Shown: piece by piece, positions 52,416 through 61,608 of the stretch
Position numbering within the stretch: position 1 is the first letter of the stretch
Layout: every line of letters begins with the position of its first letter
NCBI GenBank assembly: GCA_903901975.1
Contig: CAIUTB010000055.1
Location: 62,001-126,000 of the forward strand
DNA: 64,000 bases
Direction: 5' to 3'
From: an uncultured Bacteroidales bacterium
Lineage (GTDB): Bacteria > Bacteroidota > Bacteroidia > Bacteroidales > Paludibacteraceae
Position numbers and translations under genes: made by a program
Notes under the pieces: model-generated
Database searches by the model: none
Seen by the model: the letters and a program-made list of their open reading frames with translations, nothing else
What the model was told of the DNA's origin: nothing

Positions 52416-53513
52416 TTATTTAGAATCCCTAACGCAACGCACTGAATAACCACACGACTTCGTACTGTAGGTGTTGTATACTATGCAAACGTAGTAATCC
52501 AGGTACCTGCACCGTGCCATGCTCGTATCGTCCGCAACACTACTCCACCAGTCACCTTCCTCACCAACTCTGTAGAACGCACCATTGTAGTCGAATCGAT
52601 AACCACCTGGAAGAGCACAGAATTTACTATCATTTAAAGCATCATTATTAGGGGCTAACCAGTGTGTTGTGCCTGATTCTTTTAACCGACCGCCTACAAG
52701 TGAACCTAAGTAAGTCGTCAAGGTAGTCCATTCAGCATCGCTCGCTACATGCCAGCCAATTGGTGCAATATTGCGGCTATCAGCTACTGCATAAAAATTA
52801 TACAACCGACCAAATAAATTTATACTGTCAGCAACTAAGGTATTGTTGTAGGTACATTGTGCACCAGTAGTTAGCGCAGCCCAAGCAGTATTTGATGTTA
52901 CATTTGGTATTACATCACCATTACGGTAACGGGTCGTTTTAAGATTCGAAGTCATCCAAACTTGTGTGCCGATTTTAACTGTTGCGTACACATTGCCATC
53001 AATATCGGTAACGGTGGGCTCACTATCAAAAGGTTGTTGTACCGTTATTTTTACAAGCCCCATGTACGTTCCATCGTCCTTCATATAATTATCATATAGT
53101 AGGTTTGAACTTTTATTTGTTAAGGCTAAACAACCTGCTGTCAGCGCATAAGGTACGCTTAATAATTGGTTGGTTCCGGTAATCGTATAGTTTGTTCCTC
53201 CAGAAACATCCGTTTCCGTTTTAATGAAATAGGGTCCATTAGACCAATTGATGGAAGAAAACCCGGTGGCACCACCAATTTGAATGCTCACTAACCCATT
53301 TTGATTTGTGGTAGGGGTTTGTGTTTCCGTGTAAACAGGAATACCCGTAATAGATGTTTGCAAGATACTAATCCTCATTCCAACCTGCTTGTTAGCAATC
53401 AATTGGTCTGAACTATTTCTGACAACCGCCTGATAACTTAGCAATTGGGGTACTTGTGCGAAAATAGATGCTGTCATGAAGAAAGCTATCATAATGTTGT
53501 AAATTCGTCTCAT
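52416..53513 (-). CDS. FISUMP-domain secreted protein
   Basis: 365 residues. A signal peptide (MIAFFMTASIFAQ) precedes a beta-rich N-terminal domain (about 22-150, with VGMRISILQTSITG), then a FISUMP (Fibrobacter succinogenes major paralogous) domain: ATVKIGTQVWMTSNLKTTRY, GRLYNFYAVADSRNIAPIGW, ALPGGYRFDYNGAFYRVGEE and SCGYSVRCVRDSK. These domains occur in outer-membrane and surface lipoproteins; their function is unknown. It starts 5 bp after a small T9SS protein gene and both interrupt the nag genes. Confidence 0.85.
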   Translation of the reverse strand: MRRIYNIMIAFFMTASIFAQVPQLLSYQAVVRNSSDQLIANKQVGMRISILQTSITGIPVYTETQTPTTNQNGLVSIQIGGATGFSSINWSNGPYFIKTETDVSGGTNYTITGTNQLLSVPYALTAGCLALTNKSSNLLYDNYMKDDGTYMGLVKITVQQPFDSEPTVTDIDGNVYATVKIGTQVWMTSNLKTTRYRNGDVIPNVTSNTAWAALTTGAQCTYNNTLVADSINLFGRLYNFYAVADSRNIAPIGWHVASDAEWTTLTTYLGSLVGGRLKESGTTHWLAPNNDALNDSKFCALPGGYRFDYNGAFYRVGEEGDWWSSVADDTSMARCRYLDYYVCIVYNTYSTKSCGYSVRCVRDSK

Positions 53514-53518
53514 ACTAT

Positions 53519-54019
53519 TTAATTTTTAATTATTTTGAATACTTTAATTTCTAGTTGATTATTAGCACCTTGAGGTTGAACCACTTTCAAGAAATAGGTA
53601 CCTGGCTTTTGACCGAAGAGTGATATTTCAGTATCGTTCCCTACTACTTTTTTGTTTATTAATTGTTGTCCACTTATGTCGTATAGTTGAAAGGACAAAT
53701 TTTCAGCATTATAGTCTTGCAGCTTCAATCTTAAAAAATTGGTTGTTGGATTGGGATAGATTGAACATTCAAGTTGGATTCTTTTTACTTCTATACCGGA
53801 AACCGTTGATATTTCAAAGGGTTGTTGAACTCCCTGTGATACTGAACCAGAATTGCTTCGGTTTGTGGAATAATTGGTTTGTCCAAGGGAATAATTCACC
53901 GATCCATCAACACCAACAGCATCTCCACCAGTTGCGAGGGTAGCTTGCTGTGCATGGACAGAACTTAGCCCTAATAATAAAATAAAAAAAGCACAAGTTT
54001 TCATTTGTTTGTGATTCAT
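53519..54019 (-). CDS. Small T9SS-sorted protein
   Basis: 166 residues: signal peptide (TCAFFILLLGLSSVHAQ), about 60 residues with GGDAVGVDGSVNYSLGQTNY and SGSVSQGVQQPFEI, then a T9SS type A sorting domain (CSIYPNPTTNFLRLKLQDYN, ending LEIKVFKIIKN). The short first part with VxYSLGQ and GVQQPFEI is a recurrent form of small secreted Bacteroidota proteins next to FISUMP or other surface proteins. It has no enzyme motif. The gene is coupled (5-bp gap) to the FISUMP gene and probably provides a surface partner. Confidence 0.8.
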   Translation of the reverse strand: MNHKQMKTCAFFILLLGLSSVHAQQATLATGGDAVGVDGSVNYSLGQTNYSTNRSNSGSVSQGVQQPFEISTVSGIEVKRIQLECSIYPNPTTNFLRLKLQDYNAENLSFQLYDISGQQLINKKVVGNDTEISLFGQKPGTYFLKVVQPQGANNQLEIKVFKIIKN

Positions 54020-54092
54020 AAATAATTGGGTTTAAAATTTTACAATACTTATTTTAGTTTAATTGTGTATCCCCTCAGAAAGGTGGGGTAAG

Positions 54093-54285
54093 TTAACGAG
54101 TTGACAAGTAAACGAGTTGACGGCAGTTATTAAAACAGTACCAGTTTCGGGATTTACTATCTCTATTTATTGGTATGATTTGATAATGTAGGAACATCTT
54201 CTAATAAATGTCAACTTATCAACTTGTTTACTCGTCTACTTGTTTACTCGTTCACTCGTCTACTCGTCTACTTGTTTACTCGTCA
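54093..54285. repeat. 8-bp-period repeats, one arm overlapping the nagA stop
   Basis: 54214-54285 holds nine 8-bp units such as ACTTGTTT, ACTCGTCT and ACTCGTTC. 54093-54121 holds the opposite-strand words ACGAGTTG, ACAAGTAA, ACGAGTTG. The right block includes the last two codons and TAA of nagA. The two blocks are inverted and could pair in the mRNA, acting as a terminator or stabiliser. Confidence 0.7.
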
Positions 54286-55511
54286 ATTGAATATACTACC
54301 TTGCCTGCCACCATCGTTTTATTAATTAGCAGTTGGTCATTCTCTATTGCAAACAGGATTAAATCAGCACGTTTCCCAGCTTCCAATATCCCGCGATCAT
54401 TTAAATTGTGTAGCCTTGCCGGATTAATTGTAGTCATTTGAATGGCATTTAGCAAGCCGCATTCAGTCACTTTCATAATATGGGAAACTCCCTTTGGCAA
54501 AGAGGATGCTGAACCGTATAACCCGCCCACCTGTCCTGAAAAGCAGAGGTTTCCATCTACCGTTTTTTCTATACTCTGCCCATTCTTTATTTTATAAGTC
54601 CCGGCTGGCAGTCCGGCATAACTTGTAATATCGGAGGTGATAATAATATTTTCGACTCCTTTGGTCTTGTAAAATACCTGAAGCATTTCGGGTGGAAGGT
54701 GAAAACCATCGGCAATAAAGCTGATCATCAAGCGGTTGTCGGCAAGTTGAGGCCAAATCGGATTATGGTGTCTGTTCACATTATTGGCACAACCGTTGCC
54801 CAGATGTGTAGCCAAACCGGCGCCATTATCAATTGCCAGTTTTATCTGCTCTGCAGTCCCGTTATGATGCCCCAATGAAACCACAATGCCCAACGATCTG
54901 CATTTTCTTATAAACTCAAAAGCGCCTTCAATTTCGGGGGCAACAGTAATCAGAATTATTTTTTCGCCTGCAGCTTTATACAAATCAAGAAACTCATTCC
55001 AAACCGGTGTTCGAACATGGTCTAATGGATGCGCTCCACGATAACCATCTATTACCGAAATGTAAGGCCCTTCGAGGTGAAAACCGGGAATGGAACCCCT
55101 GATGGATACATCATTCATCGCTTTGGAAAGAATGGAAAAATTCTTCAACAACAATTCCTGACTATTGGTGGTGAGCGTAGGAAAATAGGTAGTAACACCC
55201 TCTTTCCAAAGGCCTTCTGTCACTTTTTTTACATCCGAAACAGTCAACTCATTTCCACTTGCAGAAGTATTCTCAGCGCCTTCGAGGCAAAATGAAACCG
55301 AATCGTACCCGTTAACCTGTATGTCGATTAAACCTGGTGCTACGTATTGCCCCATGGCATCAATTTCAACAGCTCCATTCACCTCAGGATTACCTTCAGC
55401 AACTGTTTCTATAAAGCCATTCCTGACAATGACACATCCATTTTTAATGATACCGTTTGGAGTAACAATTTGTCCGTTAAATATTTTTATAAGTGTGTTC
55501 TCAGCATCCAT
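54276..55511 (-). CDS. nagA: N-acetylglucosamine-6-phosphate deacetylase
   Basis: 411 residues in the amidohydrolase fold. Metal ligands and active-site residues are visible in order: GFHLEGPYISVIDGYRGAHP (Glu), VVSLGHHNGTAEQI (His), LATHLGNGCANNVNRHHNPI (His), ISFIADGFHLPPEM (His) and IITSDITSYAGLPAG (Asp). It deacetylates GlcNAc 6-phosphate to glucosamine 6-phosphate, the substrate of NagB. It lies 80 bp after the NagP-type porter gene. Its last two codons and stop lie inside an 8-bp-period repeat. Confidence 0.93.
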   Translation of the reverse strand: MDAENTLIKIFNGQIVTPNGIIKNGCVIVRNGFIETVAEGNPEVNGAVEIDAMGQYVAPGLIDIQVNGYDSVSFCLEGAENTSASGNELTVSDVKKVTEGLWKEGVTTYFPTLTTNSQELLLKNFSILSKAMNDVSIRGSIPGFHLEGPYISVIDGYRGAHPLDHVRTPVWNEFLDLYKAAGEKIILITVAPEIEGAFEFIRKCRSLGIVVSLGHHNGTAEQIKLAIDNGAGLATHLGNGCANNVNRHHNPIWPQLADNRLMISFIADGFHLPPEMLQVFYKTKGVENIIITSDITSYAGLPAGTYKIKNGQSIEKTVDGNLCFSGQVGGLYGSASSLPKGVSHIMKVTECGLLNAIQMTTINPARLHNLNDRGILEAGKRADLILFAIENDQLLINKTMVAGKVVYSIDE

Positions 55512-55591
55512 AATTAAGTAATTCAGTACATCAAAAGATTTTTTTGTTTCAGGAGATAATCTTAATCCTGAAACAAAATTCGTGAAATAAT

Positions 55592-56929
55592 TTATATTTT
55601 CTTAGTCCAACTTCTGAGACGATAGCCGTGAAAGGCATAATAAACCAGGTAAATATAACAGGGTAATAGCACCCAATATGCATCGTGCGGATTAAAACGA
55701 TCGGCAAAATAGCCATAAATTAGCGGTACGATGGCACTTCCGCTTAATCCCATGATTAGAATGGAGCCTCCCATTTTAGTATGACGTCCCAATCCATTGA
55801 GGGCCAAGGGCCAAATTGTTGAGTACATCAAGGAATTAGAGAGCCCCAATAATACCAGAATCCATATTGATACATCGGCTGTATGACCAAGAAAAATTAC
55901 CTGTCCGTTCACGATAAAAAAAGTGAAGGTCAACACAATAGCCGATGTAGTACAGATACGCAAAACATTGAGATGCTTAACAAATTTTGGAATAAGAACA
56001 ATTCCTGACAAGAAACCAAACATGGTAATTCCCAAAATATAGGACGGAAATACTTTTGCTTCCAATAACGGCAGATTCAATGATTGAGCATATCCGATAA
56101 TGGTGTTGATACCTACAACCTGCGAACCCACGTGAAGGAATAATGCAATAGCACCCAGAATGAGATGAGGGAAATGGATAATACTCGTTTTCTCGGAATT
56201 TGCACCTGCCACTGTTGCATCTTCATTGTTGGTATCTATCTCAGGCAAAACAGAATATCTGACCAACAATCCAAGTGAGAAGAGAATAACTGCCATAATG
56301 GAATAGGGAACAATCACCCTTTGAATCAACTCATCCAATACCGCATTTCTTGTCAGCTCGTTCATGAAGGGCAATTGCTTAAAAAGCTCGGTATCGGTAG
56401 GTCTTAATATGACGGATGCCAATAATAATGGAGCAATTATCCCGGCGGTTTTATTACAAACTCCCATTATGCTCATGCGCTGAGCTGCTCTTTCCTTAGA
56501 GCCAATAAGGGTGATATAGGTATTGGCGGCAGGTTGTAATATTGCCAGTCCGGTTCCTATTGAGAAAAGCCCCAAAAGGAAGATTCCATACATTCTACTT
56601 AAAGCAGCAGGAATAAAAATCAGTGCTCCCAGCGACATGATCCAGAAACCAATTAAAATCCCTTTTTTAAATCCAACCCTCTCCAATAGGTGTGCTGCGG
56701 GAACTGCCATTACCAAATAGGCTATGTAAAAGGCAAAAGCGACAAACAACGATTCGGCATTATTCAATTCGCAGGCTATTTTAAAATAAGGTATTAAAAT
56801 CGCATTTATCCAGGTAGTAAAACCAAAAATAAAAAACAATAAGGCAATGATTATGACTGAAATTACCGTTTTGCCGGTGGACAGCGAATCAACATGTACT
56901 AATTCTAATTTTTTTTTCACGAATATCAA
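55592..56929 (-). CDS. nagP: FucP/NagP-type MFS sugar transporter
   Basis: 445 residues with 12 helices. The FFIFGFTTWINAILIPYFKI opening, FKKGILIGFWIMSLGALIFI and LAILQPAANTYITLIGSKER are typical of the FucP/GluP/NagP family of sugar:H+ symporters. As it directly precedes nagA in the transcript, GlcNAc is the best substrate guess, which is why the symbol is used; specificity is not proven. A second member of the family lies at 62730. The middle loop carries an insertion with PEIDTNNEDATVAGANSEKT. Confidence 0.85.
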   Translation of the reverse strand: MIFVKKKLELVHVDSLSTGKTVISVIIIALLFFIFGFTTWINAILIPYFKIACELNNAESLFVAFAFYIAYLVMAVPAAHLLERVGFKKGILIGFWIMSLGALIFIPAALSRMYGIFLLGLFSIGTGLAILQPAANTYITLIGSKERAAQRMSIMGVCNKTAGIIAPLLLASVILRPTDTELFKQLPFMNELTRNAVLDELIQRVIVPYSIMAVILFSLGLLVRYSVLPEIDTNNEDATVAGANSEKTSIIHFPHLILGAIALFLHVGSQVVGINTIIGYAQSLNLPLLEAKVFPSYILGITMFGFLSGIVLIPKFVKHLNVLRICTTSAIVLTFTFFIVNGQVIFLGHTADVSIWILVLLGLSNSLMYSTIWPLALNGLGRHTKMGGSILIMGLSGSAIVPLIYGYFADRFNPHDAYWVLLPCYIYLVYYAFHGYRLRSWTKKI

Positions 56930-56975
56930 TTTTGTTATATAATATTTTGGAGCCGTATCAATTTATGTTCAATCT

Positions 56976-58772
56976 TTACTCAACACTGAACAGAGACCAT
57001 AATTTCACATTGGCCCGTCGCTGATGTGAAACCTCGGAAATTGGTCTCATCGTTACGTTATTTTCACCATAGAAACCTTCATGTATATATTTAAAGGTTA
57101 AGTATCCATCTGATAGTAAGGTTCTTTTTAAAATATCATCGGATGAATTCGGTTTTAAAATACCGATATTGGCTTTATCTATTTTTATAACATTTCTTGT
57201 AGCAGGTTCTGCCATAAACAAAGGCATAAAACCATCATCAATACTCATTAAATAAGGTCCATACTGCATTGCCATAGCGTTGTTGTTCCCTTTAAACTTG
57301 CTTATATTTATTGATTTATTTTCTTTGTTGATGAGCTGAAGGTTATATTCCATATTTATGCTAACAACTTCATTGGCATGCCATTTTCTATTAACTACCA
57401 GATAACCATCGTGTTCAGCATATTCTAACACTATATTATTAAGTTTAAATGTCATATTTTTAGCCCAATCGGGTTTTCGCAAAGCAATGGTCAATGGCTT
57501 AGAATCTACAGTGTTAATTTTCAATTTAAAAGTTGGAGTTGTTTGATTCATTTTTTTGAAACTAAAAGAAATGTCGTTATCTTTAAAATCAGAATTATAA
57601 AACAAATTGATTTTCTTTACTGCATTATCATTTGTAACAATTACTTCCTTGGCTTGCAACATTGCTTGCAAACCGTGATAATCGCAGCACCACCAAGCTT
57701 TTCCTTCGCTGTAGGCAAGCTTAAATCCAAGATCCTTTTGGATATGATGACTACCAAAATCACCAGATTCGAATTGATTGAACATCATCTCATTATAAAG
57801 GCAATATTCTGCATTATTTAAATACTTCATTTCTCTTGTTGTTTGCCATAATTCAAGGGATAACATTAACCAATCAGCTTCCGAGCAGCCTTCATCGCGA
57901 TAACTTTCGGCTGATGGTCTCGTCACTCCGAAAAATTCAGGAACACCACCGGTTATTAAATAATCTTTGGACTCAATTAGCTCTTTGTATCGGAACTCTA
58001 CAAATTCCTTTTGTTCCTGTTTTTTTGTAACATTATAAAGCATTAAAACACCTCTCAACGAATTCAAGTACCCATGTGTATGTTGATTTCCCATTTCTGG
58101 AATTAGTGGATATATTTTTTGTGCTAATTGTGTGTATTTTTGATTGTTAGTGGCCTTGTATAGTTTTACCAGACCCTCTATATTTTGTGTAAAACAAATA
58201 AAACCCATAGCACCTTTACTTTTAAAGATGTCAATTATATCAGGTTGAATACAACTTTCACTAATTGAAATCAAGAAATCGCCTAATTTTATAGCTGAAT
58301 TTAACACGTCTTTGTCGTTATAGGATTCATAATAATCCATTAAACCTGTTAGTAATCGCCCGTTACCCCATAAAAGTGCCATGTGGTTACCTTGCAATTT
58401 TGATGCTTCAAAAACAAGTGAATCAGACCCAAATCGACCATCTGGTTTCTGAGTTGCAATAATTTCTTTTGCTAATAGCTTAATATCTATGGGATTTCCA
58501 ACAACTTTATACTTTGAAAAAAGACTCAAATATCGTCCGCTCTGATCACCGCTGAATTCGGTAAAGCGGCGGTTGAATTTTGGATTTAGCGTTACGCAAG
58601 CCAAAACAAAATCTTTAGTTATCTCAGGCTCTTTAGCATACAACAAGCGATTAGTAGCCATTTCAATTCGTAAATCCAATTCGCTTTTCTGAATCGGAGT
58701 CTTTATTTGTTGTGATTTTAAGGATAAACAACTGAAGCAAATCAAAAAGATAAAACATATCGTTTTTCTCAT
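56976..58772 (-). CDS. GH127-related glycoside hydrolase
   Basis: 598 residues from the ATG at 58772, with signal peptide MRKTICFIFLICFSCLSLKS. The GH127/DUF1680 active-site layout is present: YRDEGCSEADW (Glu 294, Cys 296) and AWWCCDYHG (Cys 362, Cys 363), with the barrel segment WGNGRLLTGLMDYYESYNDK. Only low similarity to the GH127 protein at 46507 is seen elsewhere, so it belongs to another subfamily. A longer frame from ATG 58871 carries a second signal peptide derived from neighbouring genes. It lies between GH2 and the porter gene. Confidence 0.8.
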   Translation of the reverse strand: MRKTICFIFLICFSCLSLKSQQIKTPIQKSELDLRIEMATNRLLYAKEPEITKDFVLACVTLNPKFNRRFTEFSGDQSGRYLSLFSKYKVVGNPIDIKLLAKEIIATQKPDGRFGSDSLVFEASKLQGNHMALLWGNGRLLTGLMDYYESYNDKDVLNSAIKLGDFLISISESCIQPDIIDIFKSKGAMGFICFTQNIEGLVKLYKATNNQKYTQLAQKIYPLIPEMGNQHTHGYLNSLRGVLMLYNVTKKQEQKEFVEFRYKELIESKDYLITGGVPEFFGVTRPSAESYRDEGCSEADWLMLSLELWQTTREMKYLNNAEYCLYNEMMFNQFESGDFGSHHIQKDLGFKLAYSEGKAWWCCDYHGLQAMLQAKEVIVTNDNAVKKINLFYNSDFKDNDISFSFKKMNQTTPTFKLKINTVDSKPLTIALRKPDWAKNMTFKLNNIVLEYAEHDGYLVVNRKWHANEVVSINMEYNLQLINKENKSINISKFKGNNNAMAMQYGPYLMSIDDGFMPLFMAEPATRNVIKIDKANIGILKPNSSDDILKRTLLSDGYLTFKYIHEGFYGENNVTMRPISEVSHQRRANVKLWSLFSVE

Positions 58773-58871
58773 TTTAAAGAAGGACTGAATTTCAGTACTG
58801 AATTTCTCTGCAAAAACATTTACTGAACAAAGAAACAGCGCAATAGCGATCATTATAGTCTTCATAATCAT
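58773..58871 (-). other. Signal-peptide segment duplicated upstream of the GH127-related gene
   Basis: In frame with the gene below, this reads MKTIMIAIALFLCSVNVFAE then KFSTE, close to the signal peptides of the GH31 (MKNLTMAIVLLMCSVSIFAE) and GH2 proteins. The DNA matches their 5' ends. It looks like a leftover 5' gene end joined upstream. Next to it ACTGAATTTC is repeated at 58784-58793 and 58797-58806. Confidence 0.65.
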
Positions 58872-58963
58872 TAATTTAAAAAAATATAATTCAATTTGTT
58901 ATTTTTATTTTACTTCGTGCAATATATAATGTAATGTGTAATTTAGTAGGCAAACAAACTCTA

Positions 58964-61570
58964 TTATCGATAAACAGCGAAATCAGAAATAGAATAAGCT
59001 GTTTCTTTGTCATTGCCATTGCCATTTCCAACAAAGAAAAACCGAACCCATCGCGCTTGAGTTGAAGGGAAATAACTAGTACAAGTACTTAAATATGTTT
59101 TCTCAGATGTAGAAAAAACAGTTTCCCAAACATCGCCATCACTAGAAACTTGAACAAGATAAGATACTGGGGATAAATTCCACCACCACGACAAAACAAC
59201 GTTTGAAATTGTTTGAGTTGTACCAAGATCCACTGCAAGCCATTGAGAATTACCTCCATTTTCAGGTCTCCAGCTAGTTTTCAGGTTATTATCAACAGCT
59301 AATTTCCCCCCATGTGAGGTACTATCATTTTTAAACACCGAAGAAGCTTTTACTAATTTACCCTGAGCAAAATTTCTACGTTCATCATTCTGGATAGGAG
59401 TCAATACTGAAAAATCACGCAAACTTGAAACTGAACCGCATGGAGTTTTAATAAGTGTGACCTCCGCCTGATAATCAGATGCTTGTTGAGGTATTGTAGT
59501 ATTGAAATTAATTTTAGTTGTTCCGTAACCATCCACTTTAATCGGTAATTTTTGGGAAAAAACTACTTCATTAGCACGTTTAAGTTTGAATAATACTTCC
59601 CCTTGCCAGCTCTTTTCAAGATCATTGTAAACTATAATCGGAAATTGTTGGATTTTGCCGGCAGGTAATACATCCTCCCAAAAATTAAGCATAATACCAA
59701 TTGGAGCAAAAGCATCACGGACATAGCTGTAAAAATCCGGTTCCCAGGTTAAGCTATCCACATTGATCCAATCATCACTTGTTTGTCCATCGTTACGCGA
59801 ATAGCCAAGTGAACAAAAATGCATAAGACCTGCCAAATGCCTGTGAGCCCTGAAATACTCTGTTAAAGCGGCCATGTTTCGGGCATACAACAACCTTCTT
59901 TGAGCAACTGTAGTTGAAGGATTTGTCAGATAGCCTAAAGGTTTTTCAGAGAGGGTTGTGGAAGTGCCATTTCTGTTGAGCCATAATCCACCATACTCAT
60001 TAATTATCAATGGATTCTTAATTTTATCATTTTTACGAGCTTTAAGTATTTTGTCTCTGCCTCCATCATCATTGGCAAGATCACGCATACGAAAAGGTTG
60101 ATTTGGTCCAAATATAAAGTGATAACGATGACATTCAGCTGGATCGTTTTCTGCAACAGGTTCTGACCAGCCATTTTCCCAAGGACGATTAGAAAAATCG
60201 AGTGCCCGAACTTGTTTAATTGCCTTGCCTGTTTCGGGTGAATACGTTTCATTACAAGCATCCCAAATTACCACACAAGGATGATTCCAACGCTCCTCCA
60301 TCCATTCCCGAAATTGTGAAGCCAAAATATCTGCTTTAAAACAAGCTGGTTTGAAATCAGATCCATACCAAATTGGATATTCATCCTGTATTAAAAATCC
60401 TTCTTCGTCGGCAATTCGATACCAGAATTCAGGTGCAAAACCAATACAAACTCTCATAGAATTCCAATGCATGTCTTTAAATTTTTTGAATAAAGAACGC
60501 ACCCATTTTTCATCCCACGGTTTATTCCCGCGCACTGAATCTTCAAAAAAACGAAGTATATTTACGTTGGTGCCACGCATAAAATAGGGTTTCCCGTTTA
60601 AAATAGCTCTGCCGGATGCTGAATCAAAATGAAAACTACGCATTCCAAAACGAGTGGAATAACTATCAGCATCGCTATTTAGCTCGATATCATAAAGAAA
60701 TGGGTGCTCAGGTGACCAAAGCTGACATGTTTTTATTGGAATGCTCACATTACCGGTTTGATTCTTTCCTGATTCATTTGCAGGGATGATGCAGTTTGCT
60801 ACTCCGGCAATCTTTCCGGAGATTACTTCACGAACAATTACATGTATTTTGACTGGCATGCCTGTACTCTTTATCCAAGTGTGTACAGTTACAGATTTAT
60901 TTTCAATATCAGGGACAGCCTGAACATTTAAAATGTGTGGAGCCCCTGACATTATTAACTCTACATTATCATAAATGCCCGGGATATATCTTTGTTTTTC
61001 AATATCTTGACCCGATTCTACTAACCCTGATACTGCATCACGGTCAGCTCCAACTCTTACAATTAACTCATTTACACCACTTTTAATTGCATTTTTCAAG
61101 TCAAAAAAACCCTGCGTAAAACAAGGAGCATGATCTCCAATTAATTTGCCGTTAAGAAACACACGTGTACCATACATTGCTTTTCTAATCCTTAATTGTA
61201 CTATTTCCGAAATTGGCTCAGAAATAATAAAAGTCCGGCGATACCAAAATGCGTCTCTTCTTGGATCTTTCTGAAAAAAAGTACTAGGAATTGCAACTTT
61301 GGGACCAGGTTCGATAAATGCCGGTTTTGCCATATCAATAAGTCCCGGAACGATTATTTCACGATCAAACTTTTCGGGTATTTTATCCATTCCGCCTTCT
61401 GCAATTTGCCAAATGCCATCCAGTGAAATCAATTTTCGTTTAGACTGTGAGTCACTTGTATTGATATTTCCGAAAATATTTTGTGCTACAATATCGTCAG
61501 CTAATGTAATTTCGGCTATTAAATTAATTGAGCAAAAAACCAGTATTATTGCTATGATTAAGTTCTTCAT
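58964..61570 (-). CDS. GH2-family glycoside hydrolase with F5/8 type C domain
   Basis: 868 residues. Signal peptide MKNLIIAIILVFCSINLIAE. The GH2 order is sugar-binding jelly roll (about 45-210), Ig-like domain (210-315), TIM barrel (315-640) with acid/base Glu 441 in IWDACNETY and nucleophile Glu 525 in LIINEYGGLW, a further beta domain, then a discoidin/CBM32-type domain (about 735-868; NLKTSWRPENGGNSQWLAVD). It could be a beta-galactosidase, glucuronidase or mannosidase; the sequence alone does not decide. It lies between the NagX-like gene and the GH127-related gene. Confidence 0.88.
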   Translation of the reverse strand: MKNLIIAIILVFCSINLIAEITLADDIVAQNIFGNINTSDSQSKRKLISLDGIWQIAEGGMDKIPEKFDREIIVPGLIDMAKPAFIEPGPKVAIPSTFFQKDPRRDAFWYRRTFIISEPISEIVQLRIRKAMYGTRVFLNGKLIGDHAPCFTQGFFDLKNAIKSGVNELIVRVGADRDAVSGLVESGQDIEKQRYIPGIYDNVELIMSGAPHILNVQAVPDIENKSVTVHTWIKSTGMPVKIHVIVREVISGKIAGVANCIIPANESGKNQTGNVSIPIKTCQLWSPEHPFLYDIELNSDADSYSTRFGMRSFHFDSASGRAILNGKPYFMRGTNVNILRFFEDSVRGNKPWDEKWVRSLFKKFKDMHWNSMRVCIGFAPEFWYRIADEEGFLIQDEYPIWYGSDFKPACFKADILASQFREWMEERWNHPCVVIWDACNETYSPETGKAIKQVRALDFSNRPWENGWSEPVAENDPAECHRYHFIFGPNQPFRMRDLANDDGGRDKILKARKNDKIKNPLIINEYGGLWLNRNGTSTTLSEKPLGYLTNPSTTVAQRRLLYARNMAALTEYFRAHRHLAGLMHFCSLGYSRNDGQTSDDWINVDSLTWEPDFYSYVRDAFAPIGIMLNFWEDVLPAGKIQQFPIIVYNDLEKSWQGEVLFKLKRANEVVFSQKLPIKVDGYGTTKINFNTTIPQQASDYQAEVTLIKTPCGSVSSLRDFSVLTPIQNDERRNFAQGKLVKASSVFKNDSTSHGGKLAVDNNLKTSWRPENGGNSQWLAVDLGTTQTISNVVLSWWWNLSPVSYLVQVSSDGDVWETVFSTSEKTYLSTCTSYFPSTQARWVRFFFVGNGNGNDKETAYSISDFAVYR

Positions 61571-61608
61571 GTTTTATGATTTTTAAAGATGTAATTCAAT
61601 TTATTTAA

